Source: Endomychus coccineus (lineage: Eukaryota > Arthropoda > Insecta > Coleoptera > Endomychidae). From it: 64,000 nucleotides of DNA. Position 1 is the first letter of the stretch, and each line of letters begins with the position of its first letter. The stretch spans positions 107,106,921 through 107,170,920 of the forward strand of contig OY294067.1 in assembly GCA_958510875.1 (NCBI GenBank), written 5' to 3'. Shown piece by piece: positions 32,500 through 43,463 of the stretch. Both the position numbers and the translations under genes were made by a program. The notes under the pieces were generated by a model. The model saw only the letters and a program-made list of their open reading frames with translations. It made no database searches and was not told the origin of the DNA.

Positions 32500-34711
32500 T
32501 GGGTAGTTTCATTACTTTTGAACAATTTCAAAAAACTTCAACTCTCAGAATGGCACCAGATTTCAGAACATGACAGTATCAACCGAACAAGAAGGATTTA
32601 CAAGATTATAGCCCTCTAGGCTCATTGTAATCTTCCTGGAAACCTCAAAAGGGCCAAAACAGGGCTGAAAGAAGCCTATTTTTGGTAGATTGTTTTCTCA
32701 GCCTTGGAAACAGGTATCGACACATACATGCCAGCAAGCCTTGTTGATACATCGGTGTAGACCGCTTATATTGTGTATACAATTTCATGAAATTCGGCCT
32801 GACTTCAAAGTAGTGCAGAATTACGAAATATCAACACTGATTCACTGTGGCTCAAATTTTTTGCGTTTCAACGCCCTTTCTGGAACTCTGAAACATTTCA
32901 TGATCATTCCAGTAGATTTGAAGATATAGCCATTTGGCCATTTTTGACAAAAAACTTAATAATTGACATTTTTAACCAGGCGTGAAATTTTTCTATCGTT
33001 ATGAAAAGTATTGAAATTGTATTGAAATATTCTTCAGACATGTACAAACCAACACTGTGAATTTGAATATGGAACTTGGAGTTTAAAGCAGCTATCATGA
33101 GTCACAAATATTTGAAAAAATTCATTTCTGTATCACACATTACATGCAAAGTTCAAAAATTATTTATTCAACGACTTATGGAATTTCACATTCACCATTA
33201 TATAGCAGATATGCAGAAAAATTACTTGAATCATTGTAAAGAACATCTACAAATGGATACTTGTAATATTGGAATGGATCTTCCAGAGAATTACTCATAC
33301 ATCATACAAAACTCGGTACGGGTATTTTATTATAATAACTCCCAGGCATTATCATCGGATGGATGGTTGCCTGAATAAAATGCCTGTACTAAGTTTCGTG
33401 GAATGAAGGAGTAATTCTCTGAAAAATTCATTCCAATAGTACAAGTATTCATTTGTAGATGTTCTTTACAATGATTCAAGTAATTTTTCTGCATATCTGC
33501 TACATAATGGTGAATAGTGAGATTCCATAAATCATTAAATAAATAATTTTTGAATTTTTTTCTAGATAGTGTGACAGTCTGCAGAGATGCTCTACTCCTT
33601 TGTTCGATTCAATTCTTGTACGATAGAGTTTCGTTTCGATATGTAGTATTACATTCACCAACTTCTCCAATTTTGGCTACACCTGGACAATTGTCACATT
33701 CGTGTAACACACTTTTTACTACTTGTATCGCATACAGCAATTTCCAGCAAATTTCGATATTTTATTCAATTATTATAAGTACTCTATCTCAATTTGATAT
33801 TCCCGTTTTCTGCACATACGCAAATCGTATGACTTCCAGAATCACCAGCAAATATGCATTTAGTTGGTTTCAAAGAAGCAAAGTAAGAAAACTATTTCAA
33901 AGTTTAGCTCTGTAGTCAAAGATGAAATTGTTGTACATATCCATGGGAAGTATATGATTTTTTTAAATTTAGAAACAAAATTATACTTCTTGCTTAAACC
34001 CTTAAAAATCATGCATGTACAGAAACGATTTTTTAAAATTTCTTGTCTCATAATGACTGCTTTAAACTGCGAGTTCCATATCCAAATTCACAGAGTTTGT
34101 TTGTAAATGTTTAAAAAATATTTATCCACAATTTCAAGACATTGCATTATAATAGAAAAATTTCACGCTTGGTTAAAAATGTCAGTTTTCACGTTTTTTG
34201 TCAAAAATGGCCAACTTTGTAGTGCTATATCTTCAAATCTATTGAAATGGTCATGAAATATTTCAGAGTTCCAGAAATAGTATCTACTGGAAGACAAAAA
34301 AAATTGAGCCACAGTGGATTTGATTAGTTGTGATTTCGCTATTTGGCGCCCCTTTGAAGTCAGGTCGAATTTCATGAAATTGTATACACAATATAACCGG
34401 TCTACACCGATGTATTAACAAGGTTACTCAAAATTCGAAATTCCCTGATGAAAATACATAAACTGACAAATTATTTGCCGGCATGTATGTGTCGATACAT
34501 CTTTCCAAGGCAGAGAAAACAATCTACCAAAAATAGGCTTTTTTCAGCCCTGTTTTGGCCCTTTTGAGGGCCCCAGTAGGGTTACAATGTGCCTAGAGGG
34601 CTGAAAAGCTGAGAATCCTCTTTTTTTGGTTGATACTTTCATGTTCTAAAATTTGACGCCATTCTGAGTACTCAAGTTTTTTGAAATTGTACAAAAGTAA
34701 TGGAACTACCC
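32500..34711. mobile_element. Large foldback element, 0.6 kb inverted arms
   Basis: The left arm begins gggtagtttcattacttttg and the right arm (reverse complement from 34711) begins gggtagttccattacttttg. The arms span roughly 32500-33110 and 34065-34711 and share the Q-free 'aaaagggccaaaacagggct' block. An inner inverted repeat lies at 33150-33300 and 33410-33550, around a loop near 33355. The ~500 bp at 33550-34060 is unmatched. Open frames inside (33076, 33550, 33864) have no recognisable motif. A non-autonomous DNA transposon of unknown superfamily is the best reading. Confidence 0.75.
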
Positions 34712-34714
34712 ACA

Positions 34715-35400
34715 TGTCAAAAATAGTCTACATCGATTCTGGAAGGGTTGAAATGCGGATGTTTTCTCGAAAATCCAGATAATTTCTTCAGCTCGAGTAC
34801 AATACCCTTATAGTACGAGTAGTGAGGGAAGTAAACATGTTTGATATTGGCATGCTGCGGCAAATTTCCAATTTCACGGTTTTGCATTATCATGAAATGT
34901 TCGAAGCTCCATAAGCAATTGAAGTAACTTCCATTTTCTCGGTTTTTATTTGCATAACATCAACTTTTAGATGAGGAATTCAATACCTTTTCTGAAGAGA
35001 AGATACAAAAAGTATAAATGCTGGTTTAATTGGATTCGCTATGCTTTCCTTTCTCTGAAAGATATTGTTATGAAAATTATTTCTCATAGAAGTGGAGTAT
35101 GAAAATCGGAATTTGAATAATGATGAGTTGTAGGTAATTATTTATTGCATTCGTATCCATTGACTTGATATTGAAATATTGTTTGACTAGTCTTCTGTGG
35201 CTGTTATGCAATACATGATGTATTAGCAAGGGCTAAAGAAAAATATTGGGTAGTAATAGTGCACCAAAGGTTTTTGTGAATTCCTGTGAGTGATTCTGGA
35301 AGACGTAAAAGTAAAATGGAACGGTGCCACTGATTAAAGTGCCTCTTGTATTGTGCATTTAGTGTGTTAACTTCTATTAAATAAACTGAAACTCAATTTT
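34715..35400. other. No gene seen (end of host intron)
   Basis: Non-repetitive AT-rich intron sequence leading to the polypyrimidine tract before the terminal host exon. Confidence 0.45.
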
Positions 35401-35409
35401 ATTTTCCAG

Positions 35410-35628
35410 GTCTGCGCCGGAAGTCCCGGAGGTCAGATGCTATCGGCGGATCAGTATAGAGCTTGTATACGGTCTCGAGCTCTTAATGAAGCTTCTCACG
35501 CTCAACTAGGGTTTTTAGCTTTCCGTGACGATATAGCAGCCAACAGCAATTCAGCCAAATATCCCCCAGGCCAGCCCCCCAGACTGCTGAAAACTACCTC
35601 GCACAAAAGGAATAAACCCCTTACCTGA
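35410..35628 (+). CDS. Chondroitin sulfate GalNAc-transferase, terminal exon
   Basis: Acceptor ttttccag|GTC, then 72 codons and TGA at 35626-35628. It encodes [50 protein letters not shown] and a proline/lysine-rich tail. The block 'l…QY..C..SrA.NEAShaQLG.L.Fr.ei' is the conserved C-terminus of CSGALNACT proteins. The insertion AGSPGG near its start is longer than in the vertebrate enzymes. Low-complexity charged tails are usual. A possible polyadenylation signal aataaa lies at 35999. Codon use is GC-richer than the surroundings, consistent with a maintained gene. Confidence 0.92.
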   Translation, partial: VCAGSPGGQMLSADQYRACIRSRALNEASHAQLGFLAFRDDIAANSNSAKYPPGQPPRLLKTTSHKRNKPLT

Positions 35629-35671
35629 AGTAGATACACGGAACTTTAGATACCTTCTGATTTGAACTAGT

Positions 35672-35992
35672 GTGTTTGTAGAGTTTGTAACGATGAAACA
35701 ACAGACTATCGATCAGCTCGCTTGTTATGTTGATAATTACGAAGAACTGTTTCTTTTAAATAAGACTGATTTGCTAGTAATTCCAGTTGTGATGACGCCA
35801 TCTCAACGAGCCAATATGAAGTTGAATATTATATGGGTTCAACAAATGAAAAATTATGTTTTCATCCCAACACTTTTATATCAATTAACTTTTGTTGAGA
35901 GGAAGGTACTATTAGAATGCTTATTTGAAAAATGTCATCCAATGATATTTGAGGTAAGCAGACCTCAGTCCTCCAGGGAATTCAAGCCATGA
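35672..35992 (+). other. Unrecognised open frame after the host gene
   Basis: 106 codons in the likely 3' UTR region; an internal ATG at 35693 gives MKQQTIDQLACYVDNYEELF and later QRANMKLNIIWVQQMKNYVF. A GAG|gtaagc donor-like site at 35953 coincides with the edge of the SINE-like sequence, so splicing here is doubtful. I recognise no family; it could be chance or part of an old element. Confidence 0.25.
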
Positions 35993-36150
35993 CTCGGAAA
36001 ATAAAAGATAACAATGGAATGGAACGTTGTCATACTCACCTGTCACCTATCGTCGGAATCGAACCAATGAGGATTAAGATTTTCGAGTGAATTACAGGAT
36101 TTTCCTACTACTACTAACATACCAACTGCGTCAAACTCATTGAGCGTAAT
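35953..36150 (-). mobile_element. Candidate tRNA-derived SINE
   Basis: Reading the minus strand, an A-box-like gacgcagttggtatg lies near 36133 and a B-box ggttcgattcc near 36060, about 60-70 bp apart and so wider than in a functional tRNA. The T-arm pairs four of five positions. Downstream the sequence continues into a non-tRNA body ending near the gtaagc junction at 35953. No cloverleaf with a proper anticodon stem can be drawn, so I call a SINE head and not a tRNA gene. Confidence 0.45.
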
Positions 36151-36154
36151 ATGT

Positions 36155-36585
36155 TTCAAAAAATTGGCAATATATCTGTATTCACTTGACATAACTCCAC
36201 CAAACACGTTATCGTTGAATTCATGATTTTAATCTCCAACCGATTGTTGAATGAAACACAGGAGTTCTATTAAAAATTCAACTATAACCCGATAGTTAAT
36301 TTATTTAAGACAGCCTTTATATTTGTCGTATATTGTATGATATCTGGCTAGAAAATTATTTCAAATATTTTTGGAATTCTTAAATCGGCTCAGAGATAAT
36401 CAAGTTAAAGATGAGCATTCATGCTGAATCACCCTGTACATATGTACATCCTTGGAAAACATTCGACTCAGCTAGAGGTCATGAACCATGCAAACTACTT
36501 GGAATATCGATTATTTGAAGGTTTTCAATAGCTTCGCCACACAATTGGTAACAAATTTACAATTATTATAATTATTTTGATTGCA
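36155..36585. other. No gene seen
   Basis: Non-repetitive AT-rich sequence. Confidence 0.35.
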
Positions 36586-36589
36586 TTCA

Positions 36590-37147
36590 GAAAAGTATTA
36601 CTCCACTAGATTGTTGGGTATTGGACATAAAAAACACAATGTTCTTCGCCTTTTCATCGTTCGCTTCTTCAGATCTAAAATAATTAATGAAAATCATATC
36701 TCAACATTCCAACAAAACTTCACAATCCGTTTGAACAATAAATAAAGAAAACTCACCTCAGGCGTGATTACCCATACTTAGTACTTGGTCCGTTTTGATA
36801 TGCACTGTGGTAATGCATCGTTGAAATGTTTAGATATAGATCGGTATAAATAAATATTTTTCATGATTGGTCCTCTGACGACTACCTTTCGACTGTGAAT
36901 AAAACTTATCAGTCATGATAATTATAAAAGTGTATACAAAACGAGAACATTTACAAATAAAAAATGTATGCAATGAGTTCGTTCCAAGTAACGATTGATT
37001 TGGTGTATATAAACTATCCAAACAAAACTAGGTTCATGTCCGACACAATCCGATTTCACAACAGGTGTTATTTCAATCTTCTTACTTATTTTAGGCTGAA
37101 TGGAATGCACGAACACAGTTTCTAACCTGGTGGAAAATGTTTGTTAT
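36590..37147. repeat. Long inverted repeat, left arm (PLE-like terminus)
   Basis: Reverse complement of 38882-39525 with small indels. Matching blocks, in order, are ttgggtattggacataaaaa, gttcgcttcttcag, cacctcaggcgtgatta, gcatcgttgaaatgtttaga, tggtcctctgac.actac and aacctggtggaaa. On the minus strand it contains ctgaagaagcgaacgatg, resembling PLE hammerhead cores but degraded. Confidence 0.8.
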
Positions 37148-37253
37148 TGTTTGCCAGTTGTTGAAAAAACACATGCCGAGGTTTATATCTGGGCATTTCC
37201 GAGTGATTGGCCATCTACTTCAAAAGTACCCCCATGAAATAAAAAAGTAATTT

Positions 37254-37440
37254 TGATCTTGAATAGTAGACTTCCGCTGATTGATAATCTTGAAAAATCT
37301 TGGCCTCCGGATGGATTTCGCGTCACAATAGCAGATCAGTTCAAGCCTCAAGCCTGCCCTAAAGATGCCACATGTAATGGTTGGCAAAATGATTGCATCA
37401 AGTCGTGCTATTGTGACGCGGAATCCATCCGGAAGGTGAG
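37254..37440 (+). mobile_element. Decayed PLE-type terminus with a hairpin
   Basis: Related to 47040-47200: both share tagacttccg, aatcttgaaaa, tcaagcctcaagc, aagatgccac.tgtaatg and tcgtgctattgtg…gaatccatccgg. In this copy the ribozyme core is mutated (ctaaaga and caaaa). Uniquely, an internal inverted repeat pairs ccggatggatttcgcgtcac at 37315-37334 with gtgacgcggaatccatccgg at 37415-37434. Confidence 0.6.
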
Positions 37441-37444
37441 ATTT

Positions 37445-38880
37445 TTCAGTAATTTTGATATCAATAAATTTGAATTGATAAATTACGCAATTATTTAGAC
37501 TTTGACAGCGGTTAAAAATAACAATTACTGATTTTTTTTGGGGGAAGTTTCCGGGGTTGAGGGAGGGGTTATATTGGGAAGAAAAAATTGACACTCATAT
37601 TGGTTATTTTTTGACAAGGTGCCAAGGTTTTATGTCGCAATGCACCCGTTTTAGTCTTTGTAACATGGTACTCTATTAATAATATAACTTTATTGAGAAT
37701 ATAAATATTGATAAATCTCTATAAACTTTACCCAAGGAATTCATATTATTCCTAACCCTCAACCTTTTTATTTGTTTACAGTGTGGCCATTTAATTCAGA
37801 GAACCATGACACGTTGGAGTTTGATCCCAATCATTGATTAGCCAGAACAAACGTGAAAAATATCATTGACACTTACCCTTTTCTTTCACAAGACACATAA
37901 GATTTTTAACACACTGGTAGGTAAGTGGAAGGGGTAAATGCTAATATTAATCAGATAAACTCGTACTCAACAACAACAATAAAATTTATCAATAAAAAAT
38001 AACAATTTAATGATAATGATAATAATAAAAGAATTTATGATTATTAAAGATGATAAAAGAATATTATAATTAACTTTATTCCTAATAAGAATAAAAACTG
38101 AGATCAAAATCTATATTCGAATAAAATACCTAGACAATCTAAATTAACTGAAATAGAGATAAAACTAAGATTATTAAATTGATACCCAACCAGGATGAAC
38201 CTAGGGGATGGAAAATGAATGAAATGATTTGAAAGTATTATTGAACTTACCTGAAATAAATACTGAGAACAACAACTTTGATCAAAAATCTAAAACAATT
38301 CTGATTAAGCGAAATCCACCCTTCTTACCAAAAACATTCTGAAGAAACTATCAAGTTAAATTAATTGAAATTAAGTGTCATGTGATTTCACAAGAGACTA
38401 ATTCAAGCTAGAAAATACAACTGAAGGTTTTAGGCATTATCCATAGTATTAGTAATGCGTCCTTTCTCTCAAGAACCAATCTACAATTCAGAAAAGGATC
38501 TCTGAATTGTTCAACCAATAAGCAGTAAGATTAACGTCTATAGTCAGAATGTTTTTGGTGGGGATTTCCGAATCTATCTGTCCACTTTTGTGAACTTATT
38601 GCAACCCTCTTGACCGTATCATCTACGGTATCATACTACCCTCGTTGAAGCGAGTGTGCATTGTCTGATATTTATTTTGGGAATTCCTTTACTTTCTCAA
38701 GCTACATTTGTTATCGAAAACATCTGGCAACCACTAGATGTTCTTTACTTTAAGATGTTTCAATTCTACGTGAAATTTTGATTTACTAAGAATGATTCTG
38801 TTTTCAAATTTCGGAAATAACCTGTACTAAACTCCTATTACACCGTAAAGTGGTCAAAAAGTTAATTTTTGGTCCAATAA
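37445..38880. other. Interior between inverted arms, no gene seen
   Basis: Very AT-rich, especially 37960-38200 (runs of aataata and aaagaat). No recognisable coding content. Confidence 0.4.
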
Positions 38881-38881
38881 T

Positions 38882-39525
38882 AACAAACATTTCCACCAGG
38901 TTAAAAACTGAGTTCGTGCATCCCATTTTAGCCTACCAAATTAACTGAGCAGCTCCAAGAAATTGCCTCGATAAAAAACCTTGACAATAGGTGCAAATGT
39001 ATGAGAATTACATGATTTTCAATATCAACAACTCCGAAAAAGTCCAAAATTTGAGGTGGCTGTAGCTTGCAAGCGCCTGATAATACACGATCCCGCCCGT
39101 GAGAGCTATTGTACCTCAAACCTTTCTCCACCAATATTATACAGTAGTGCCAAGGTGTATTCATTCATGCCCTCTATATCGCTCTAGATCCTAGACTATA
39201 AGTTTTATTCACACTCGAATGGTAGTTGTCAGAGGACCAGTCTTGGAAAATATTTATTTATACCGATCCATATCTAAATGTTTCAACGATGCATTACCAC
39301 AGTTCACATCAAGACGTACCGAATACTATGCACGGTTAATCACGCCTGAGGTGAGTTTTCCTTACTTATTGTTGAAACGAATTTTGAATATTTCCTTCTA
39401 ATGTTGAGATATGAATTCCATTAATTATTTTAGCTCTGAAGAAGCGAACAATAATGTCGAGAAACGTGAGCAAATACCTACAACATTGTTTTTTATGTCC
39501 AATACCCAAAAATCTTGTAAAGTAG
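38882..39525. repeat. Long inverted repeat, right arm (PLE-like terminus)
   Basis: Partner of 36590-37147. The hammerhead-like core here reads CTGAAGA (39436-39442) … GAAACGTG (39461-39468): the cleavage triplet GTC is replaced by GTG, which hammerheads do not cleave. The two arms are 1.7 kb apart and diverged, so this inversion is older than the pair at 7.7-8.5 kb. Confidence 0.8.
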
Positions 39526-39529
39526 AATT

Positions 39530-40570
39530 ATTATAGAGAATATTACAGACTTCTACCTTTGAGCTGACATTACCGGTTGATGATGTCGTCTTAATAAAAG
39601 TGGTTGAACTTGTGAGTAATTCGCGATCTCAAAATAATTAGGCGACATTTGTTTGACGTAAGATTGTGACATTATAAGACATAATGTAATGTTCATCAAT
39701 CAATTTATGTAGTACAGTTTAGTTACTAAACGTGAACCATTGTTACGTACCAAATGAATAACAATTACCTATTGCTGTGCTGCGTAATTATAAGTTATGA
39801 ACCATTGAAAAATAGGATTCCACTATTGGTCAAATTTTCATCATCTTTTTGTTTTGATGATTTTTCCTTGAGTCTCATATAGACATGATCATATTCACTT
39901 CCAGGCTAGAGGAGCGTAGACGGCAGTCGCTTCGAATGATCTAAGAGCGCAGGAATCGGGAACCGGCAAATTTGCCATTTCTTCCAATTCAAAAAAAAGT
40001 ATCGTTATTAATAGATGTTAGAGAAACAAAGATATCGTAGCTGAATTTGCAGAAAGTTAGGCGGGAAACGTAGCATTCTGTAAACAATATTTCAAATATA
40101 TATTTATAGATACACAAACAAAGTAATATACGAAAATCTACACTTTTTTATTTCATGAGTATTTTTGAATTGTGTTTAACAAAAAACATATTTTGAAATC
40201 AGAAAAATTTGTTCCTTATTAAATTGAAAACATAACGTATTCAATAACCGTGAAATATTTTTTACATAACATAATATAAAATCAATCCAATGTAAGGGAA
40301 TTGAAACTAATGAATATATGAATATACTCATTTATCACATGTTGGCTTTTGCCACATAATGATGTTTTCTTTCTAGTCATAATAGATCAGTAACGTGACA
40401 AACTTATAGTTCCAGACAGCTATTTCGTTCTTCTCATTGAGCTCATCACTGGAACGAGCAAACTTGCAATGTTACTGAAGTATCTCCGTTGAAGGCAGTC
40501 ATAACCGGCCTATAACGTGGTAAAACGACCAAAATATCTCACGCCATATATGAATGAAGTTTTCACTAAG
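39530..40570. other. No gene seen
   Basis: AT-rich DNA without long frames or repeats that I could match elsewhere in the window. Confidence 0.35.
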
Positions 40571-40578
40571 AAATCAAA

Positions 40579-40671
40579 CACATTGACAATTTTCTCAAAC
40601 TTTACAAAAGTTACGGGGAGTAGTCTCACCTTCCCGTAACTTTTATAAAATTCGAGAAATCTGTCAATGTG
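40579..40671. other. Compact 93 nt hairpin
   Basis: The 39-base arm 40579-40617 (cacattgacaattttctcaa…gttacggg) pairs with 40633-40671 (cccgtaacttttataaaatt…gtcaatgtg) with only a handful of mismatches, around a 15-base loop. The size and shape resemble a microRNA precursor or a very small palindromic MITE. The sequence alone cannot separate these, nor give the strand. Confidence 0.7.
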
Positions 40672-40696
40672 GTACTTCATTATTATTATCATTATT

Positions 40697-41440
40697 AATA
40701 GAGTGGGGAGTCGGTGAGGTTCCATATGCCTAGGCCGAGGCGCTTTGTAACCTTTAACACCTTACTGAGCAGTTCCCATTCGAGTGTTCACCAGGCGTCC
40801 GAAGAGTACAACAGTCAAGGCTGGGTGTTTGGGTAAGTGATTTGTGACTGAAATAGGCTCAACACCGTTCTCAAGTCTGTATTCCTTCATTCTCTATACA
40901 GAGTGCTCTGCGTCTTGAGGGGATTATTATTTCGCAAGCAAGCAAGAGTGAGTTGCTTAGATTTATCCTGAAAGGAGATTGTTGAACGGTCTGACGTACA
41001 GGTAGTATCTGATGTACCAGCAGCTTAGCGTCGGTTTTGAGAATCTTCCGCACTTGTTGAGATGAGTCTTCTCTAACGTGCCGCCCGATCAGTGCTTTGG
41101 ACTGTCTGCAATCATTAACTTGTTACCACTTTTTGGACTATTGTGCCTTGAGTCAGCAGTATGTTTGATGGTGCTGATCGAGATTCCCATCGCTCTTTCA
41201 GGATCTATGAGGGGTCCCTCGGCCCCTAGTTTTGCAAGGTCATCAGCTTTTCCGTTTCCTCTTATTCCAGAATGGCTGAAGAATCGTAGTAGGCTGAGTT
41301 TTTCTTCATTTCCGATAAGGTCGAGAGCTGGTTTGCTGTTCGTGCATATACTGGTGCGGTTTGACGTTTTTCATTCGAACGTTGTTTGGGCGAAACGCAT
41401 TATTGGCAGTATTCTCGATGGGGGAATAATAACGTGTTTA
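40697..41440 (-). pseudogene. Non-LTR RNase H domain fragment
   Basis: The minus strand reads ICTNSKPALDLIGNEEK (RNase H 'i.tDSq.aL' with the aspartate replaced by N), then FSHSGIRGNGKADDLAKLGA and GPLIDPERAMGISISTIKH. The HSGIRGNGKAD block is the RNase H motif found in I, R1 and LOA-type non-LTR elements. The tail reads GLGIWNLTDSPLY followed by a stop near 40697. The plus-strand 147-codon frame at 41078-41521 is the shadow of this domain. Confidence 0.7.
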
Positions 41441-41449
41441 CTCAGAAAT

Positions 41450-43010
41450 ATTGTGATATCTTTCCTGAGCGTTTGTCGTGTATCCTATGCTTTGACTACA
41501 CGAGAAGAAAACATCATGTGAGTCAGAGGTGGAATAATGGGATAGGAGGCAGGCATTCGAATTTTTCTTGCAGGTTTGGAGGTTATAAGCATAAAGGAAA
41601 ACCTCACTGGGCGGAGAGTTCCACAATTTCGCTGTTCGATAGAAAAATGAAGTCTGGTGGCAAAAAGTTCGGCAGGTCTCGAGCTTGATGATGAAGGGGT
41701 GACTAGCTTGAGCTCGTCTATTTTGTCTATATGGAATCTTTCGTGGGAGAATAACAGACGAGATTCCTGATGAAGACCGACCATGGAAATATCTATAGCA
41801 AAGGGATGGATCGCTCACCCTTCTACAGTATTCTAGAGAGGTTAATGAATTATTAAGTGTGACATTATCAATCAGACGAATAGCTCTCTTCTCAATAGAA
41901 TTCAGGAGCTGCAGCGTATTTTTGGAAGCCGAACTCCAAACATGTGAAAAGTACTCCAGGACAGATCGAATCTGTGCTTCGTAGATTATTAGGAGCTGCT
42001 AGAATGTATAGCTCTTGGCACGAAATATAAAACCAATTTTTGAGGAGCTTTTTTCGCAGTGGACCTCACATGGTCATCCCATGAGAGGGTTCTGTTGGTG
42101 GTGATCCCGAATATGGATATGGAAGACTTTATAGGAATAGTTGTACCAGACATCATATTAGGGATTGTGGAAACTGTTTTCCTGGAGAAGATGCTTGAGT
42201 TTTGGTCGCATTAAACTACTAGATTATCAGATTCCCATTATAAAATCGTTGCCAGATTTCTTAATTGCATCAACCTGTCTCTTTCTCCTTGGTTTCAATA
42301 GATATTATGGGGGCTCTAGATGAGAAAGCGGTATGGAATGTACCATCATCTGAAAGCTGTGGACGGGATAGGTGGTCACTCCCAACAGATTGTTGATTTG
42401 GGCAAAAACAAAGTTAAAGCCGAGGCAGATCACCCTGGAATAATAGCGTTGTTGGCCATTGTATAGGAGGATACTTCGTCAACCCACCATATGGAGTGAT
42501 CTATCTGAGAGAAAAGTCGATAGGAAGCGACAAAGTTGAGATGGCAACCCATATGACGGAAGTTGCCCAAGTAGGTTTTTGTGCCAGACTCGGTGAAATG
42601 CTCTGGAGATATCCAATGCCACAAATTGAGATTCCCCATAGTTTCAATACATTGCATACATGCATATATAACGTAGGCAAGCGGGTCTCCTGTTTACCTC
42701 TGCTGACGAAAGCCATATTGTTGGTCATTCACGATTTTGGAGCTATCTGAATATTGGGTGAGTTCGATGTTGATTGCATTTTCCATCACTTTGAAGATCA
42801 CAGATAATGGTGCAATGGGTCTATAATTATTAGGAAGGGTCTTCTTTTTGTTTTTAGGAATTGGTTTGACTCTTACTGTCTTCCAGCTGTGATGAAACAC
42901 ACCACGTTTGTATGAAAGGGTAAGCAACCTGCAGAAAACTGCTGTTCATTGAGGAGCACCTTTCTTGGGAACGACACGTGGAATTCCGTCTGACCCCAAA
43001 GTTTTTGGTA
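41450..43010 (-). pseudogene. Non-LTR reverse transcriptase, nearly full span
   Basis: On the minus strand, in order: LGSDGIPRVVPKKGAPQ (43010-42960), LSYKRGVFHHSWKTVRVKPI then NNYRPIAPLSVIFKVMENAI and DQQYGFRQQR (42694-42927). Near 42590 comes SYGLPSQLCRFLSTFLSDRS. Near 42000-41870 comes QLLIIYEAQIRSVLEYFSHV and LLNSIEKRAIRLID. The C-terminus at 41438-41818 has SLCYRYFHGRSSSGIS and FFYRTAKLWNSPPSEVF. The 'FvDD/YADD' section is lost in frame breaks near 42400. It is the same family as 29330-29640, and abuts the unrelated RNase H fragment at its 3' end. Confidence 0.85.
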
Positions 43011-43014
43011 TTAA

Positions 43015-43455
43015 GAACAAGCAGAATGCGCCTAGTTATGTTAAGATGAAAGACAATTCCAGGCTTATGGCTATCGATGACAGCAATATTATCATGAAGA
43101 CATCCATAGTGAATACCAATTCCGAATTCCAAGTATGTGTACGCCACACCAATTACTGAAATCGAAACTAGCAACTCATACACAAATTCTCAGGATGCAA
43201 TTATTACAAGACAAATTAACGCATTTCAATCCTCAACAATATTTCTGGTACAACAATCTGTATAAGATGTTTTGTGATGTGTAGCTTATATCGGTGACAG
43301 GAAGCATCCAACCGCGAGATTCTCCAATAATCTACAATTACAACTTATTTATCTCCAAAATACATCTTCATCAATGGTAGAATACATCGAAGGAATCAAA
43401 AATGAATCTAATTTAGAGGTATCAACCAATATCAACCAAACCCCGGCCAATTGAG
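43015..43455. other. Short open frame of unknown nature
   Basis: A plus-strand frame at 42965-43159 (GIKNKQNAPSYVKMKDNSRL) runs against the RT but continues past its edge. I recognise nothing in it. Confidence 0.25.
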
Positions 43456-43463
43456 TTTCAATC

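Larger units (their letters stand above)
26877..35409 (+). other. Host intron packed with mobile elements
   Basis: GT-AG intron of 8533 bp between the last two coding exons of the GalNAc-transferase gene. The 3' splice site is preceded by caattttattttccag. It contains a MITE, two oppositely oriented non-LTR pieces, a microsatellite, a mariner fragment and a large foldback element, all listed separately. Confidence 0.85.

Noticed and set aside
36040..36145. Functional tRNA gene
   Set aside because: A- and B-box-like words exist, but their spacing is too wide and no acceptor or anticodon stem forms; kept only as a SINE candidate.
41078..41521. 147-codon plus-strand ORF
   Set aside because: Antisense of the RNase H domain, whose motifs (HSGIRGNGKAD) are on the minus strand.
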